A DNA stretch of 64,000 nucleotides, taken from NCBI GenBank assembly GCA_026874595.1, contig JAPPUL010000068.1:1685001-1749000 (forward strand), in the 5' to 3' direction. A program made the translations under genes and the position numbers. Each line of letters opens with the position of its first letter. Positions within the stretch are counted from its first letter, which is position 1. This DNA is from Sipunculus nudus. Its lineage: Eukaryota; Annelida; Sipuncula; Golfingiida; Sipunculidae. This document shows positions 9,103 to 17,991 of this stretch, one piece after another. The notes below the pieces were generated by a model that worked only from the letters and a program-made list of their open reading frames with translations, did not search any database and was not told the DNA's origin.

Positions 9103-9816
9103 TTATAAATATTGTTTTTTGTATAAAGGATTAAGTTGTTGATAATTAATGTTATTGCCTTTCTCAAAGAGTTTAAAACCGATATAGGCAAGAGAGCTTG
9201 CGTTAGGATAATTAAAATAATCAGACATAAATATAATATTAGTATTAGGGATAGAATTGTTTTTACTAAAATATTCTTTTATGAGTATAATATTAGGGCT
9301 TAAAACTATGATGGAGTCATTGAGCTTTATATGTTGTTTAACAGATATTGTGATGGAATTCAAGTCAGAGATTATGTTATCAATGATTTTGATATTGTTA
9401 TGGAATAAGGAAGCATAGAATTGATTTTGCTTAGCATCGATTAGGACGAGAACGGGATGATGTAAATTAAAAGCTCTTAAGAGAGGAGCGACATTTTGAT
9501 AAATGACATCGAATGCGGAAGTAGAAACGATGGAGTAGTTGCCAAACTGAGCGAGTGCACGTGCAAATGCGATACCGGATCGAAGAGAAGTAAAAGCGCC
9601 AGGTCCGATATCAACACAAATGAGCTTAATAAGCTTTTTATTGATATTATAATTATTAATAATTGAGTCAAACATATTAGGAATGGAAGCAGAAAAGGAA
9701 GTGCCTCTAAGAGAGTATGAAGCTATGGTGTGGTTATGGTCAGCGATGGCGATAGAAGTATTATTAGAAGAGGTTTCAATAGCAAGAGCTAAAATCTGGT
9801 TGTAATTATTTTTCAT
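9103..9816 (-). CDS. tsaB: tRNA N6-threonylcarbamoyladenosine biosynthesis protein TsaB
   Basis: Member of the TsaBDE complex that installs t6A37 in ANN-decoding tRNAs; TsaB is the ASKHA-fold partner of TsaD. The sequence has ALAIETSSNNTSIAIA near the start, then DIGPGAFTSLRSGIAFARALA, the typical TsaB core. About 237 residues. I chose the ATG at 9816 over a TTG six codons earlier because GGATGG stands five bases upstream. tsaE lies just upstream on the same strand, as expected for this pathway, and tsaD is not in the window. Confidence 0.87.
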   Translation of the reverse strand: MKNNYNQILALAIETSSNNTSIAIADHNHTIASYSLRGTSFSASIPNMFDSIINNYNINKKLIKLICVDIGPGAFTSLRSGIAFARALAQFGNYSIVSTSAFDVIYQNVAPLLRAFNLHHPVLVLIDAKQNQFYASLFHNNIKIIDNIISDLNSITISVKQHIKLNDSIIVLSPNIILIKEYFSKNNSIPNTNIIFMSDYFNYPNASSLAYIGFKLFEKGNNINYQQLNPLYKKQYL

Positions 9817-9885
9817 AAAGCCATCCAAAGTCAATGGAAATTAAAGTATAAATATATTACAAAGCAAGCGAATAAAAAATGACAA

Positions 9886-9928
9886 AGAATAGAAAAAAAG
9901 AATAGAAAAAAAAGAATAGAAAAAAGAG
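9886..9928. repeat. short A-rich tandem repeat between tsaE and tsaB
   Basis: Three imperfect copies of AGAATAGAAAAAA fill most of the tsaE-tsaB gap. It is simple-sequence DNA, likely to vary in length by slippage. Confidence 0.7.
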
Positions 9929-9931
9929 TAT

Positions 9932-10390
9932 TTAAACTTTATAGATGGAAAGAAATCTATTAGATTGCGAGGAAACAGAGATATTGATAATAAACTTTGT
10001 TTTCTCAAAAGCAAAGAGCTGATAAAAAGGTTGTCCCCATTCAATTATAGTGATAAAAGAGGGGTCATCGAGTTGAATAATGTCAAGGTCAAAGACTTCT
10101 TCAGAAGAATTAATTCTAAAAAGGTCGACATGGATGAGAGAAAGGCCATTAGTATTAATATGAGTATTGACAATGGAAAAAGATGGGCTTGTAATAGAGG
10201 TTGGGTCTAAGTTAATAGCAGCAGCAATACCTTTTGCGAAAGTAGTTTTACCAGCGCCAAGCGGACCGTTAATAAAGATGGTTTCCCCGCCCAATAATTT
10301 AGAAGCAAAACATTTAGCAAAATCAAAAGACATATTCTCGGAAGAAGAGCAAAAAGTATATAAGATGTTGTTGTTATCAGTATAAGCCAT
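9932..10390 (-). CDS. tsaE: tRNA threonylcarbamoyladenosine biosynthesis ATPase TsaE
   Basis: P-loop ATPase that resets the TsaB-TsaD complex in t6A synthesis. The 152 residues include the Walker A loop NGPLGAGKTTFAKGIA (about residues 41-56), the SPSFSIVN switch, the HVDLFRI block and the IIEWGQPF block typical of the family. It is directly upstream of tsaB on the same strand, with a 115-bp AT-rich gap. Confidence 0.92.
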   Translation of the reverse strand: MAYTDNNNILYTFCSSSENMSFDFAKCFASKLLGGETIFINGPLGAGKTTFAKGIAAAINLDPTSITSPSFSIVNTHINTNGLSLIHVDLFRINSSEEVFDLDIIQLDDPSFITIIEWGQPFYQLFAFEKTKFIINISVSSQSNRFLSIYKV

Positions 10391-10395
10391 AAATT

Positions 10396-10485
10396 AAATA
10401 GATTTCTCCGAAATAGATTTCTATGAAATAGATTTCTATGAAATAGATTTCTATGAAATAGATTTCTATGAAATAGATTTCTTGA
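10396..10485. repeat. six tandem copies of a 15-bp unit
   Basis: AAATAGATTTCTATG is repeated in register six times; the first copy ends CTCCG and the last CTTGA. Each junction holds GAAAT-AG-ATTTC, so the array can also fold as hairpins. It lies between the divergent tsaE and the 10660 gene. It is directly followed by AAAAGGAGG and a possible 18-codon ORF (10507-10563) that I do not call a gene. The array could be a multi-site operator or a slippage-prone spacer affecting expression on either side. Confidence 0.85.
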
Positions 10486-10659
10486 AAAGGAGGCTATAAA
10501 AAATATATGAAAAAAAATGTATATAAGGTTTTAAAAAAAGTCATTACTAAATCCGAGCAATGAAATAGGTGAGATAAGCTAAGCTGTAAAAAATAAGCTG
10601 TCAAAAAGAGCTAAAGATTTAGAAAAGAAAATAATATGCGAGAGATGAGGGAAAACGGG

Positions 10660-12015
10660 ATGAATCTAAAGAATGGTAATAAAGTTATGAAAAAGCTATT
10701 GAGTATAGTTTTGCTGCTGTTATCCTATAACTTATACGGAGCAAGCGAGCTAGAAGATGGAGTTGTGGTCTCAGGAGATGTAGGTGTAGGAGGGCTTGAA
10801 AGAGGTGATGGTATATTTGGTTATAAATATAATATATTGGAAAAAAAGAATGAAGGAAGAGGAGGTGTTGGGGGTAAAAAGATAAAAGGTGTTAAAGGGA
10901 TGCTGGATGAGGAAGGATTAAAGAGACTTACAAAGGCGGATAAGAAGAAGTTATTAGAAATGCTACGCTTGAAGGTGGGTCCTGATGACATAATATGGAG
11001 CTATGGAGGTGGCGGACAATATATAGATTTGTATGTAAGGAAGAAAGAGGGGATAGGCTCGGTGATGCTAACAAATATGTACTACGGGGAAGAATTTATA
11101 AATAAATATGGGTCAGGAGTATATGGACTTAGAACACGTGTAAGAAATGGAGCAAACGATAATGAGAAGCGCTATATAGGCGGCAAGCTGGTATCAAATA
11201 AATCAAAGGGTTATAAATTTCTAATAGATTCAACAGTAGAAAGACATAAAATACTAGGCCAAGCCTTCAAGCTACGTATACCGAAGGTAGTAGAATATGG
11301 TTATAAATCTAGGAGCTCAAATTACGGAGTTATAAAGATAAGGAAGGGGGTAACCTTGAATTTAAGGAGTTATAAAAGGAAGTATGGGAATGGGAGTGGA
11401 GGTTATTATAATAATCCGATAAAGCTAAACCACACAGAAGAGGAGTATGTAAATAGCCTAAGGTCAAAGTTAAAGAAGGTAGGTAGTCATAAGGAAGGAG
11501 CTTATGATGTTTTGGTTATAAGTTATAAGAGTAAAAGTAGCTACTTAGGATATTTCTTACTTAAAGATAGAAGGGAAGAGGGAGAGTATAAGAAGGTATC
11601 ATTTTTGAAGCCAGAAGAGCTAGGAAGTGGCAAAGTAAGAAATAGAGATGGGAAGGCATATGTAATGCGAGCGATAAGGAAATCAGATGGAGAGATAGAA
11701 ATAACATCTCATATATATTTAAAGGAAAGGAAAAAAGAGCATGAATATGAGATAACAGCAATAGATGAGAATAAGCTAAGGAGTAAAAACTATTTATTGG
11801 TGTTATTGCTGCCGAGGGAGGAAAATGTACGAGAAGAGGTATACGAAGAGGAGCTCTCGAGCTCCAAGGGGGTAGAATCGAATATTGCGGATGGGGATAA
11901 GAAGAAGTTATTAATAATAAACGAATCGAGCGTAGATGATGGAGGAGGTGTATCTGACGGAGGAGAGAGTAAAGGTGTAAGAAGAGGAGAAGAAATCTAC
12001 TTTCAAGAGAGGTAA
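10660..12015 (+). CDS. secreted hypothetical protein
   Basis: Not recognised. About 451 residues with an N-terminal signal peptide (MKKLLSIVLLLLSYNLYGA) and a Lys/Gly/Arg/Tyr-rich mature part without clear domains. The last 60 residues are Glu/Ser/Asp-rich and low in complexity. The frame is open from an ATG at 10636. I chose 10660 because TGAGGGA lies 7 bases upstream; 10687, the first codon of the hydrophobic core, is also possible. The coding strand is strikingly purine-rich (many AGG, AAG, GGA codons), like the lipoprotein at 24715. It is probably periplasmic or surface-exposed. Confidence 0.6.
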   Translation: MNLKNGNKVMKKLLSIVLLLLSYNLYGASELEDGVVVSGDVGVGGLERGDGIFGYKYNILEKKNEGRGGVGGKKIKGVKGMLDEEGLKRLTKADKKKLLEMLRLKVGPDDIIWSYGGGGQYIDLYVRKKEGIGSVMLTNMYYGEEFINKYGSGVYGLRTRVRNGANDNEKRYIGGKLVSNKSKGYKFLIDSTVERHKILGQAFKLRIPKVVEYGYKSRSSNYGVIKIRKGVTLNLRSYKRKYGNGSGGYYNNPIKLNHTEEEYVNSLRSKLKKVGSHKEGAYDVLVISYKSKSSYLGYFLLKDRREEGEYKKVSFLKPEELGSGKVRNRDGKAYVMRAIRKSDGEIEITSHIYLKERKKEHEYEITAIDENKLRSKNYLLVLLLPREENVREEVYEEELSSSKGVESNIADGDKKKLLIINESSVDDGGGVSDGGESKGVRRGEEIYFQER

Positions 12016-12121
12016 AAATCAAATCGTTTTGTATAACTATGAGTATGTATCAAAAGATAATGTTTGAAGTAATATAGCGAAGAGATTATATTGTATATCT
12101 AAAGAGAAAATAGAATATGGA

Positions 12122-13345
12122 GTGGCAGTGTCGTGTTCAAAAGCAAGCTTTCATTTTGAAACAAACAAACTAAATCAAGACAACAGATATAGCTATTATT
12201 TTGAGAATCCAGAAGAAGTATTGTTATTAGAGGGAGTAGAAAACGTTTATGAGATGGAGCTATTTTTTGCAAAGCTTGAAGAGCTTAGGAAAGACTATTA
12301 CCTAGCAGGTTTTTTGAGTTATGAACTATGTAATATCCTAAACAAAGATAAACCAGGTGATATTAGAGCAAAGAGTAAATTTCCATATGCCTTATTTGGG
12401 GTCTATAAAGGAGTAAAAGTATATGACAATAAACTTGGTTATGGTCTAGGTGCTAAGGCATGCGGTGCTAATTTAATGCTGGCTGAGCGAATAGGGGATA
12501 AAGAAAGTTATGCAACAACTAATATTAAGTTGCTGACAAATTTTAGAGAGTATAAAAAGCGGATTCAACGAATTAAAGAGCTAATAGAGAGAGGAGAAGT
12601 ATATCAAATAAATTATACAACGAAGTATAAATTTGATTTTGCCGGGAGTCCCTATATTTTATATAATGATTTAAAGGAATGCCAAAAGACAAGTTATAGT
12701 GTATATGGCGAGTTTGGAGATTATGTAATATTATCGTTTTCGCCGGAGTTATTTTTCCGAGTTAAAGGCAATAGAATAAAGATGAAACCGATTAAGGGGA
12801 CTATTGGTCGAGGGCTAGGTGTAAAAGAGGATGCAAAGGTATTGGAATCATTTAAGAAAGATAAGAAAAATATGAGTGAAAACGTAATGATAGTAGATTT
12901 ACTTAGGAATGATTTAGGGAGGGTATGCAAATTTGGGACAGTAGAGGTAAAGAAGCTGTTTGAGATAGAACGTTATGCAACACTATATCAAATGGTCTCA
13001 ACACTTGAGGGAGAATTGCGTGATAATATTAGTTTTTATGAGCTACTAGAATGTTTATATCCGAGCGGGTCGATAACGGGAGCACCTAAGTATGCAAGTA
13101 TGGCTTATATAAGGGAGCTAGAAGACGAATCTCGAAAAGTATATACAGGGTCTCTTGGTTTTCTTAGTCCGAGTGGGGAAATGGTATTTAACGTAGGAAT
13201 AAGGACGTTATTAATAGAAGGAGGTAAGCGGGGAGAATATGGTATAGGGAGTGGAATAATATATGATTCACAGGCGATGTCAGAGTATAGAGAATGTAAG
13301 TTGAAGGCAAAGTTTGTAAAGGAAGTGCTTGAGAGGGGTAAGTAA
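12122..13345 (+). CDS. pabB: aminodeoxychorismate synthase component I
   Basis: Converts chorismate plus ammonia to 4-amino-4-deoxychorismate for folate. The 407 residues carry the chorismate-binding blocks of the PabB/TrpE family: IKELIERGEVYQINYT, SPELFFRV, KMKPIKGTIGRG, ENVMIVDLLRNDLGRV, and PSGSITGAPKYASM, with a VYTGSLGFLSPSGEM end. The partner immediately downstream is an aminodeoxychorismate lyase, which favours PabB over anthranilate synthase. The start appears to be GTG. No PabA glutaminase is seen in the window. Confidence 0.88.
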   Translation: MAVSCSKASFHFETNKLNQDNRYSYYFENPEEVLLLEGVENVYEMELFFAKLEELRKDYYLAGFLSYELCNILNKDKPGDIRAKSKFPYALFGVYKGVKVYDNKLGYGLGAKACGANLMLAERIGDKESYATTNIKLLTNFREYKKRIQRIKELIERGEVYQINYTTKYKFDFAGSPYILYNDLKECQKTSYSVYGEFGDYVILSFSPELFFRVKGNRIKMKPIKGTIGRGLGVKEDAKVLESFKKDKKNMSENVMIVDLLRNDLGRVCKFGTVEVKKLFEIERYATLYQMVSTLEGELRDNISFYELLECLYPSGSITGAPKYASMAYIRELEDESRKVYTGSLGFLSPSGEMVFNVGIRTLLIEGGKRGEYGIGSGIIYDSQAMSEYRECKLKAKFVKEVLERGK

Positions 13346-13346
13346 G

Positions 13347-14048
13347 GTGGATAAGAGGAGAGAGGATATAAAAGCTTCTAATATAACTTCTTCTGGAGAG
13401 GTAGAGAGTTTTAAAATACTTGAGGCGCTAAGATATTATAATGGATATATAAATATAGATTTGCATTTGGAGAGGCTAAGCAAGGCATCAAAGCGGTTTA
13501 ACTTTGCCTGTGATAAAGCTTTGTTAGAGAAGGCGTTGAATGAGAGTGAGAAGCTTAATGGCAGAGCAAACGTTTTATATAAGGTGCGCCTAAAGCTATC
13601 AGTAAAAGGAGAAATTTGTATAGAATATATAGAAGTAGCTGTCTTAGATAAGATAGGATACAATTTAATTCTGTCAAAAGAGCGGACTTATAGTAGGGAT
13701 AAGTTTTTGTATTATAAAACGACTAAAAGGTCATTATATGACAAAGAGCATGAACGAGCCCGAAACAAGGGATATTATGACGTATTATTCTTTAATGAGC
13801 GTGAAGAATTAACGGAAGGAGCGATAACAAATATTTATGTAAAGTATAGCGATGGGAAGCTATATACCCCACGAATTAGTAGTGGATTACTAAATGGTAT
13901 AGTAAGAGGGATTTTATTGGAAAGTGGTTTGGTAGGGGAAAAAGATATATATAAGGATGAGTTAAAAGATGAGTTAATGAGAGGAGGCAGGGTATATGTA
14001 TCAAATTCTATAATAGGTTTTAGGGAGGGAATATTGAAAATAGAGTAA
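13347..14048 (+). CDS. pabC: 4-amino-4-deoxychorismate lyase (class IV aminotransferase family)
   Basis: PLP enzyme that eliminates pyruvate from aminodeoxychorismate to give 4-aminobenzoate. It has SFKILEALRYYNGYINIDLHLERL near the start, the YYKTTKR block expected to hold the PLP lysine, and ELTEGAITNIYV and PRISSGLLNGIVRG in the second half. About 233 residues. I chose the GTG at 13347, with GAGAGGGG eight bases upstream, just after the pabB stop. The tight spacing indicates a pabB-pabC operon. Confidence 0.85.
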   Translation: MDKRREDIKASNITSSGEVESFKILEALRYYNGYINIDLHLERLSKASKRFNFACDKALLEKALNESEKLNGRANVLYKVRLKLSVKGEICIEYIEVAVLDKIGYNLILSKERTYSRDKFLYYKTTKRSLYDKEHERARNKGYYDVLFFNEREELTEGAITNIYVKYSDGKLYTPRISSGLLNGIVRGILLESGLVGEKDIYKDELKDELMRGGRVYVSNSIIGFREGILKIE

Positions 14049-14165
14049 ATAAAAATATTGGTTATAAATTAAAGTAATTAAGATTATAAAAAAATTCAAT
14101 ATTATGTAGCTTAGGACCGACAACAAACCATCGAAAAGAGAATTGAAGAATAGAAAGGTATTGCC

Positions 14166-14525
14166 ATGGATGGTAAATTTAAGAAAGTGAATGTGATAGA
14201 GTATGGATTTTACGGAGGAGGGGGTCTATATTGCAATAATATTAGAAAAGATTTAGTGCGTAAATTCATGCGTGCAAAATTTGGCACCCCAAATGGCAAT
14301 TCGCTAAGAGAAGATGAGAGTACATGGAAATATGTATTATGCTGTGAGTTGGTGTATCTAACGGTGTATGATTATGGAGACACATGGAGTGTTGGTTTTG
14401 TAGAGGAACGAGAAAAGGTATCAGATTATGAAAAGACAAAATCGTTTGCAAATATGCTATGCAACTATCTAAAGGAAGGGATAAAAGCGAGTAGCAGTTT
14501 TGTACAAGAGGGCATAAATATATAG
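14166..14525 (+). CDS. hypothetical protein
   Basis: A 119-residue protein not recognised. It has no signal peptide or membrane segment. The first part contains the glycine run FYGGGGLYCNN, and the middle has an aromatic-rich segment (TWKYVLCCELVYLTVYDYGDTW) suggestive of a small alpha/beta fold. GAAAGG lies 9 bases before the ATG. It stands alone, convergent to murA. Confidence 0.55.
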   Translation: MDGKFKKVNVIEYGFYGGGGLYCNNIRKDLVRKFMRAKFGTPNGNSLREDESTWKYVLCCELVYLTVYDYGDTWSVGFVEEREKVSDYEKTKSFANMLCNYLKEGIKASSSFVQEGINI

Positions 14526-14559
14526 TAGAATTCTCTTTAAAGGCTTTAACTATTAAAAG

Positions 14560-15840
14560 TTAAGATACACGGATAATATTGGCTCCAAGATTATTTAACC
14601 GTTTATCAATATTTTCATAACCTCTGTCGATTTGGACAATATTATGAATAATACTTTTACCGTTAGCACAAAGCGAAGCAATAAGTAAAGCTATCCCGGC
14701 TCTAATATCAGGGCTTCTAAACTCCTCGCCATAAAGAGTAGAAGGGCCAATAACAACAGCTCTATGCGGGTCACACAAAACGATTCTAGCCCCCATATTA
14801 ATAAGCTGGTCAACAAAAAACAACCTACTTTCAAATAACTTTTCAAAGATAAGAACAGTACCGTTACACTGAGTAGCAGTAACCAAAGCAATACTAATAA
14901 GGTCAGCCGGGAAACCGGGCCAAGGAGCATCATCTATTTTAGTAATAGCTTCATGATAATCTGTTTGAATATTAAGGCGTTGATTTTTGGGAACAATGAT
15001 ATCATCATCTTGTTGTAAGACATGGATACCAAGTTTTTCGAAGATGGAAAGAATCATGCGCAAGTATTTAGTGGCAGCATTTTCGATGGTGATTTGACTA
15101 TTAGTTACAGCAGCAAGGGAAATAAAGCTTCCGACCTCAAGGTAGTCGGCAGAAATAGTGTGAGTAGCGCCAGAAAGTTCTTTAACCCCTTCAATGGTTA
15201 ATATATTAGATCCAATGCCTTTAATTTTAGCACCTAATTTATTCAAGAACTTACAAAGTTGTTGAACATGAGGTTCGCTTGCAGCGTTATGAATAATAGT
15301 GCTACCTTCAGCAAGACAAGAAGCCATAATGGTATTTTCGGTAGCAGTAACTGAAGCCTCATCCAATAAGATATCAGCGCCCCTAATTTTTTTACAAGAG
15401 AAATGATATCCCTTCTGATTGATATCCACGTTAACACCCAAAGCCTTAAGTGCAAGTATATGTGTATCAATACGTCTGCGTCCTATCTTGTCGCCTCCGG
15501 GACGAGGGAAATAGACATCTTGACATCTAATTATAAGTGGAGCGATTAAAGTTAGGGAACCTCTTAACTTTTGTGCAGATTCTATGTTTAAATCAGAAGA
15601 AGATATATCCTTAGCATTAAAAGAGTATGAGTTATCGTCTAATTTCTCAATACAAACGCCAATACTTTTAAGTAGGTCAATCATATAGATGATGTCAACA
15701 ATATTTGGCAAATTATGAATAATTATAGTTTCTTTAGATAAAACTAAAGCCGCTAAAATGGGTAAAGCTTCATTTTTGTTGCCTTGAGGAGTTATAGTCC
15801 CAGATAAAGTAGATTGTCCTTCTACGATAAAATATGCCAT
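14560..15840 (-). CDS. murA: UDP-N-acetylglucosamine 1-carboxyvinyltransferase
   Basis: First committed enzyme of peptidoglycan synthesis: it transfers enolpyruvyl from PEP to UDP-GlcNAc in the cytoplasm. The 426 residues match MurA throughout ([14 protein letters not shown] with the catalytic Lys near residue 22, [37 protein letters not shown]). In the active-site loop [12 protein letters not shown], residue 117 (codon 15490-15492) is Asp where most MurA enzymes have the Cys that fosfomycin alkylates. The same Cys-to-Asp change is known in Borrelia, Chlamydia and Mycobacterium. I infer an active, fosfomycin-insensitive enzyme. Confidence 0.95.
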   Translation of the reverse strand: MAYFIVEGQSTLSGTITPQGNKNEALPILAALVLSKETIIIHNLPNIVDIIYMIDLLKSIGVCIEKLDDNSYSFNAKDISSSDLNIESAQKLRGSLTLIAPLIIRCQDVYFPRPGGDKIGRRRIDTHILALKALGVNVDINQKGYHFSCKKIRGADILLDEASVTATENTIMASCLAEGSTIIHNAASEPHVQQLCKFLNKLGAKIKGIGSNILTIEGVKELSGATHTISADYLEVGSFISLAAVTNSQITIENAATKYLRMILSIFEKLGIHVLQQDDDIIVPKNQRLNIQTDYHEAITKIDDAPWPGFPADLISIALVTATQCNGTVLIFEKLFESRLFFVDQLINMGARIVLCDPHRAVVIGPSTLYGEEFRSPDIRAGIALLIASLCANGKSIIHNIVQIDRGYENIDKRLNNLGANIIRVS

Positions 15841-16057
15841 AGAATAAAGCTCTTAACTTAAATAGATTATTATATAGATAAAAGTTATAAAATATAGATT
15901 TTGCATAAAAAAGAAAACCTGAAAAGTTTTTAAAGGAGATATAAAAGCTTTTAATTTACAAATCAGAATAATATATATTACTATTTTAATAACAGTTGCG
16001 TTATCAGAATAGATTAAGCTTTGTCTAGATAAAAAGTTTAAAAAAAAGGTTAAATAT

Positions 16058-16945
16058 ATGGAAAGTTTAAAAAAGATTTCAAAAGACATGCAAGAATATA
16101 TAAAAAGAGGTAATGTTATAAGGCGCTGTAAGAATAAATTAGATAATCTGCTTTTAGAGCGTGAGAAGAGGATGAAGGAATTGGGCAAACAATTTAGTAG
16201 TAAGCTTAAGGGCAAACGTTTTATTAATAGGCAAATAAAGGATTGCCTAAAGAAGATCAATATGTATGATTCTCAGCTGGTAGAAAATACTAAAATTCTA
16301 AATAGATTAGAAAGAGAAAAAAAAGACTCAGATGTGGCATACAAAGAGGAGAAGGCTAATCAAAAAACAGAGTATATAAATCTGATAAAGGAAAAAGAGG
16401 TTCTAACGGATAAATATATTGAGTTAAAGAAGCGCTTAGGGCAACAGAATAAGGAACTTAGGAAACAAGGCAAGGGAATATTGGGTACTTTTAGTTTAAG
16501 TCAAAATGAGTCTGAGTCTGAAGCTGGTGCATTGCAAGACGATATAGAGGCTATAAATATATCTTTTGAGAAGTTAAAAAGCGATGCAAAGAAGCTTGAG
16601 AAAGGTAATATAGAAAATACCGACAAGCTAAACGCAAGTATTATGGAGATAAATGCTAAGCAACAAATGATTGAGGCAAAAAAAGATGTTGAGTATATAG
16701 AACTTGGGAAACTGACTTTATCAAAGCGCACGCGAGATAAGAACATAGTGAAAACAAAGAAGCGTTTACAAGTTATTGACAAGTTAAAACTTGAGCTTGA
16801 AAATATAATTAAGAATGGCAAGATGACATTAGAAAGCCATGGAATAAAACGTACAAAATGGTTAATATTAGCAGTTGTTATTCTAGGTATGGGACTTATA
16901 TTGGGTATTATTTATCTACTTGTCTTCTCTAATATTTTATTATAA
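16058..16945 (+). CDS. coiled-coil protein with C-terminal membrane anchor
   Basis: A 295-residue protein, very rich in Lys, Glu, Leu and Ile. It has long heptad-like coiled-coil regions (about residues 15-140 and 165-255) and one C-terminal transmembrane helix (WLILAVVILGMGLILGIIYL, about residues 269-288) at the tail. The layout is a tail-anchored cytoplasmic coiled coil. No family is recognised. Its 3' end overlaps the convergent queG by 34 bp. Confidence 0.65.
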   Translation: MESLKKISKDMQEYIKRGNVIRRCKNKLDNLLLEREKRMKELGKQFSSKLKGKRFINRQIKDCLKKINMYDSQLVENTKILNRLEREKKDSDVAYKEEKANQKTEYINLIKEKEVLTDKYIELKKRLGQQNKELRKQGKGILGTFSLSQNESESEAGALQDDIEAINISFEKLKSDAKKLEKGNIENTDKLNASIMEINAKQQMIEAKKDVEYIELGKLTLSKRTRDKNIVKTKKRLQVIDKLKLELENIIKNGKMTLESHGIKRTKWLILAVVILGMGLILGIIYLLVFSNILL

Positions 16946-17973
16946 GCCCAAATAACATATGGTGTTAGGAATGAGTCATTTAGCTTAAGTATGTTCTTAA
17001 GTGTGGGTAGATACTCTTTATTTTTAGAATTGCCAGCAACGATTATAGCGTTTCTAAGGAATGGTTTTTGTGAAGCTCTTTTAATAGGACTTTGCTTAAA
17101 AAGAGTTCTAAAGCTGTTATCCGTACTTAACTTTAGAAAGTTATTTAAATTAGTTTTTGTAATACTTTCTTTTGGTTTTAGGCTAATAATATTAGTCTTA
17201 GTAGGTTTAGCATTCCATGGACATACATCCTGACAAATATCACAACCAAAGATATTATTTCCAATATGTTTAAGAAGGTTTTTGTTAGTATGGTCTTTTA
17301 ATTCTATAGTTAGATAAGAAATACAAAGCCTACTATCCAAAACATATGGTTTAACTAAAGCACCGGTAGGACATGCATCGATACAGCGTCTACATGTGCT
17401 GCAATAGTTAGAAGCTGCTTGGTCAACAGGGATATCTATATTTGTAATTATTTCGCCTAAGAATACATAAGAGCCTATATCTTTATTTATAATACATGTA
17501 TTTTTACCTATCCAACCAATACCTGCTTTTTGCGCATATGCCTTTTCAAGTATAGGTGCTGTATCGCTAACATATCTTAACTTAGCATCTTTATATTTCG
17601 TATTAATATAAAAACAAAGACGCTTAAGCATTTTTGACATTACTATATGATAGTCTTTACCTCGTGCATATTTTGATATAAGCGCATCTTTAGAAGGTTT
17701 TGTATCATCTTCACTAAAGTAGTTAAGTCCAAGCGATATTATACTTTTAACTCCAGGCATATTCACTTTACTTCTTTTGTGTGGCTCTTTACTCATATAA
17801 GCCATAGCCCCTGCATAACCTTTAGAAAGCCAGTTTTTATAATGTTCGTAGTCTTTTGGTACGTCCGGATTTGAAATGCCTATCAAGTCAAAGCCTATAG
17901 ATTTAGCCTGTTCTTTTATCGCCTGCTTAAGAAGAAATTTATCTGTATCTAAAGTATTTAATCTGTTTGACAT
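16912..17973 (-). CDS. queG: epoxyqueuosine reductase
   Basis: Cobalamin- and Fe-S-dependent enzyme that reduces epoxyqueuosine to queuosine in tRNA. The 353 residues include the N-terminal AKSIGFDLIGIS block, ISLGLNYF, the RYVSDTAPILEKAYAQKAG substrate/cobalamin region with its Asp, GWIGKNTCII, and two 4Fe-4S motifs, CSTCRRCIDACPTGAL and CDICQDVCPWN. The length is normal. It lies in a minus-strand run after the GLUG lipoprotein. Confidence 0.94.
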   Translation of the reverse strand: MSNRLNTLDTDKFLLKQAIKEQAKSIGFDLIGISNPDVPKDYEHYKNWLSKGYAGAMAYMSKEPHKRSKVNMPGVKSIISLGLNYFSEDDTKPSKDALISKYARGKDYHIVMSKMLKRLCFYINTKYKDAKLRYVSDTAPILEKAYAQKAGIGWIGKNTCIINKDIGSYVFLGEIITNIDIPVDQAASNYCSTCRRCIDACPTGALVKPYVLDSRLCISYLTIELKDHTNKNLLKHIGNNIFGCDICQDVCPWNAKPTKTNIISLKPKESITKTNLNNFLKLSTDNSFRTLFKQSPIKRASQKPFLRNAIIVAGNSKNKEYLPTLKNILKLNDSFLTPYVIWAYNKILEKTSR

Positions 17974-17991
17974 TAGAGTAATCTTTATAAA

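Noticed and set aside
10507-10563. 18-codon ORF after AAAAGGAGG
   Set aside because: The ribosome-site spacing is long and the peptide is Lys-rich low complexity; too short to support.
11561-12022. Minus-strand 153-codon frame
   Set aside because: It is a shadow of the purine-rich secreted-protein gene; Leu/Ser/His-rich with no signal of its own.
12060-12085. TTTGAAGTAATATAGCGA resembling part of the type II repeat
   Set aside because: Only the middle part matches and the flanks do not; treated as chance.
15853-16260. Minus-strand 135-codon hydrophobic frame
   Set aside because: It lies antisense to the coiled-coil gene at 16058; Lys/Glu codons read backward give Phe/Leu runs.
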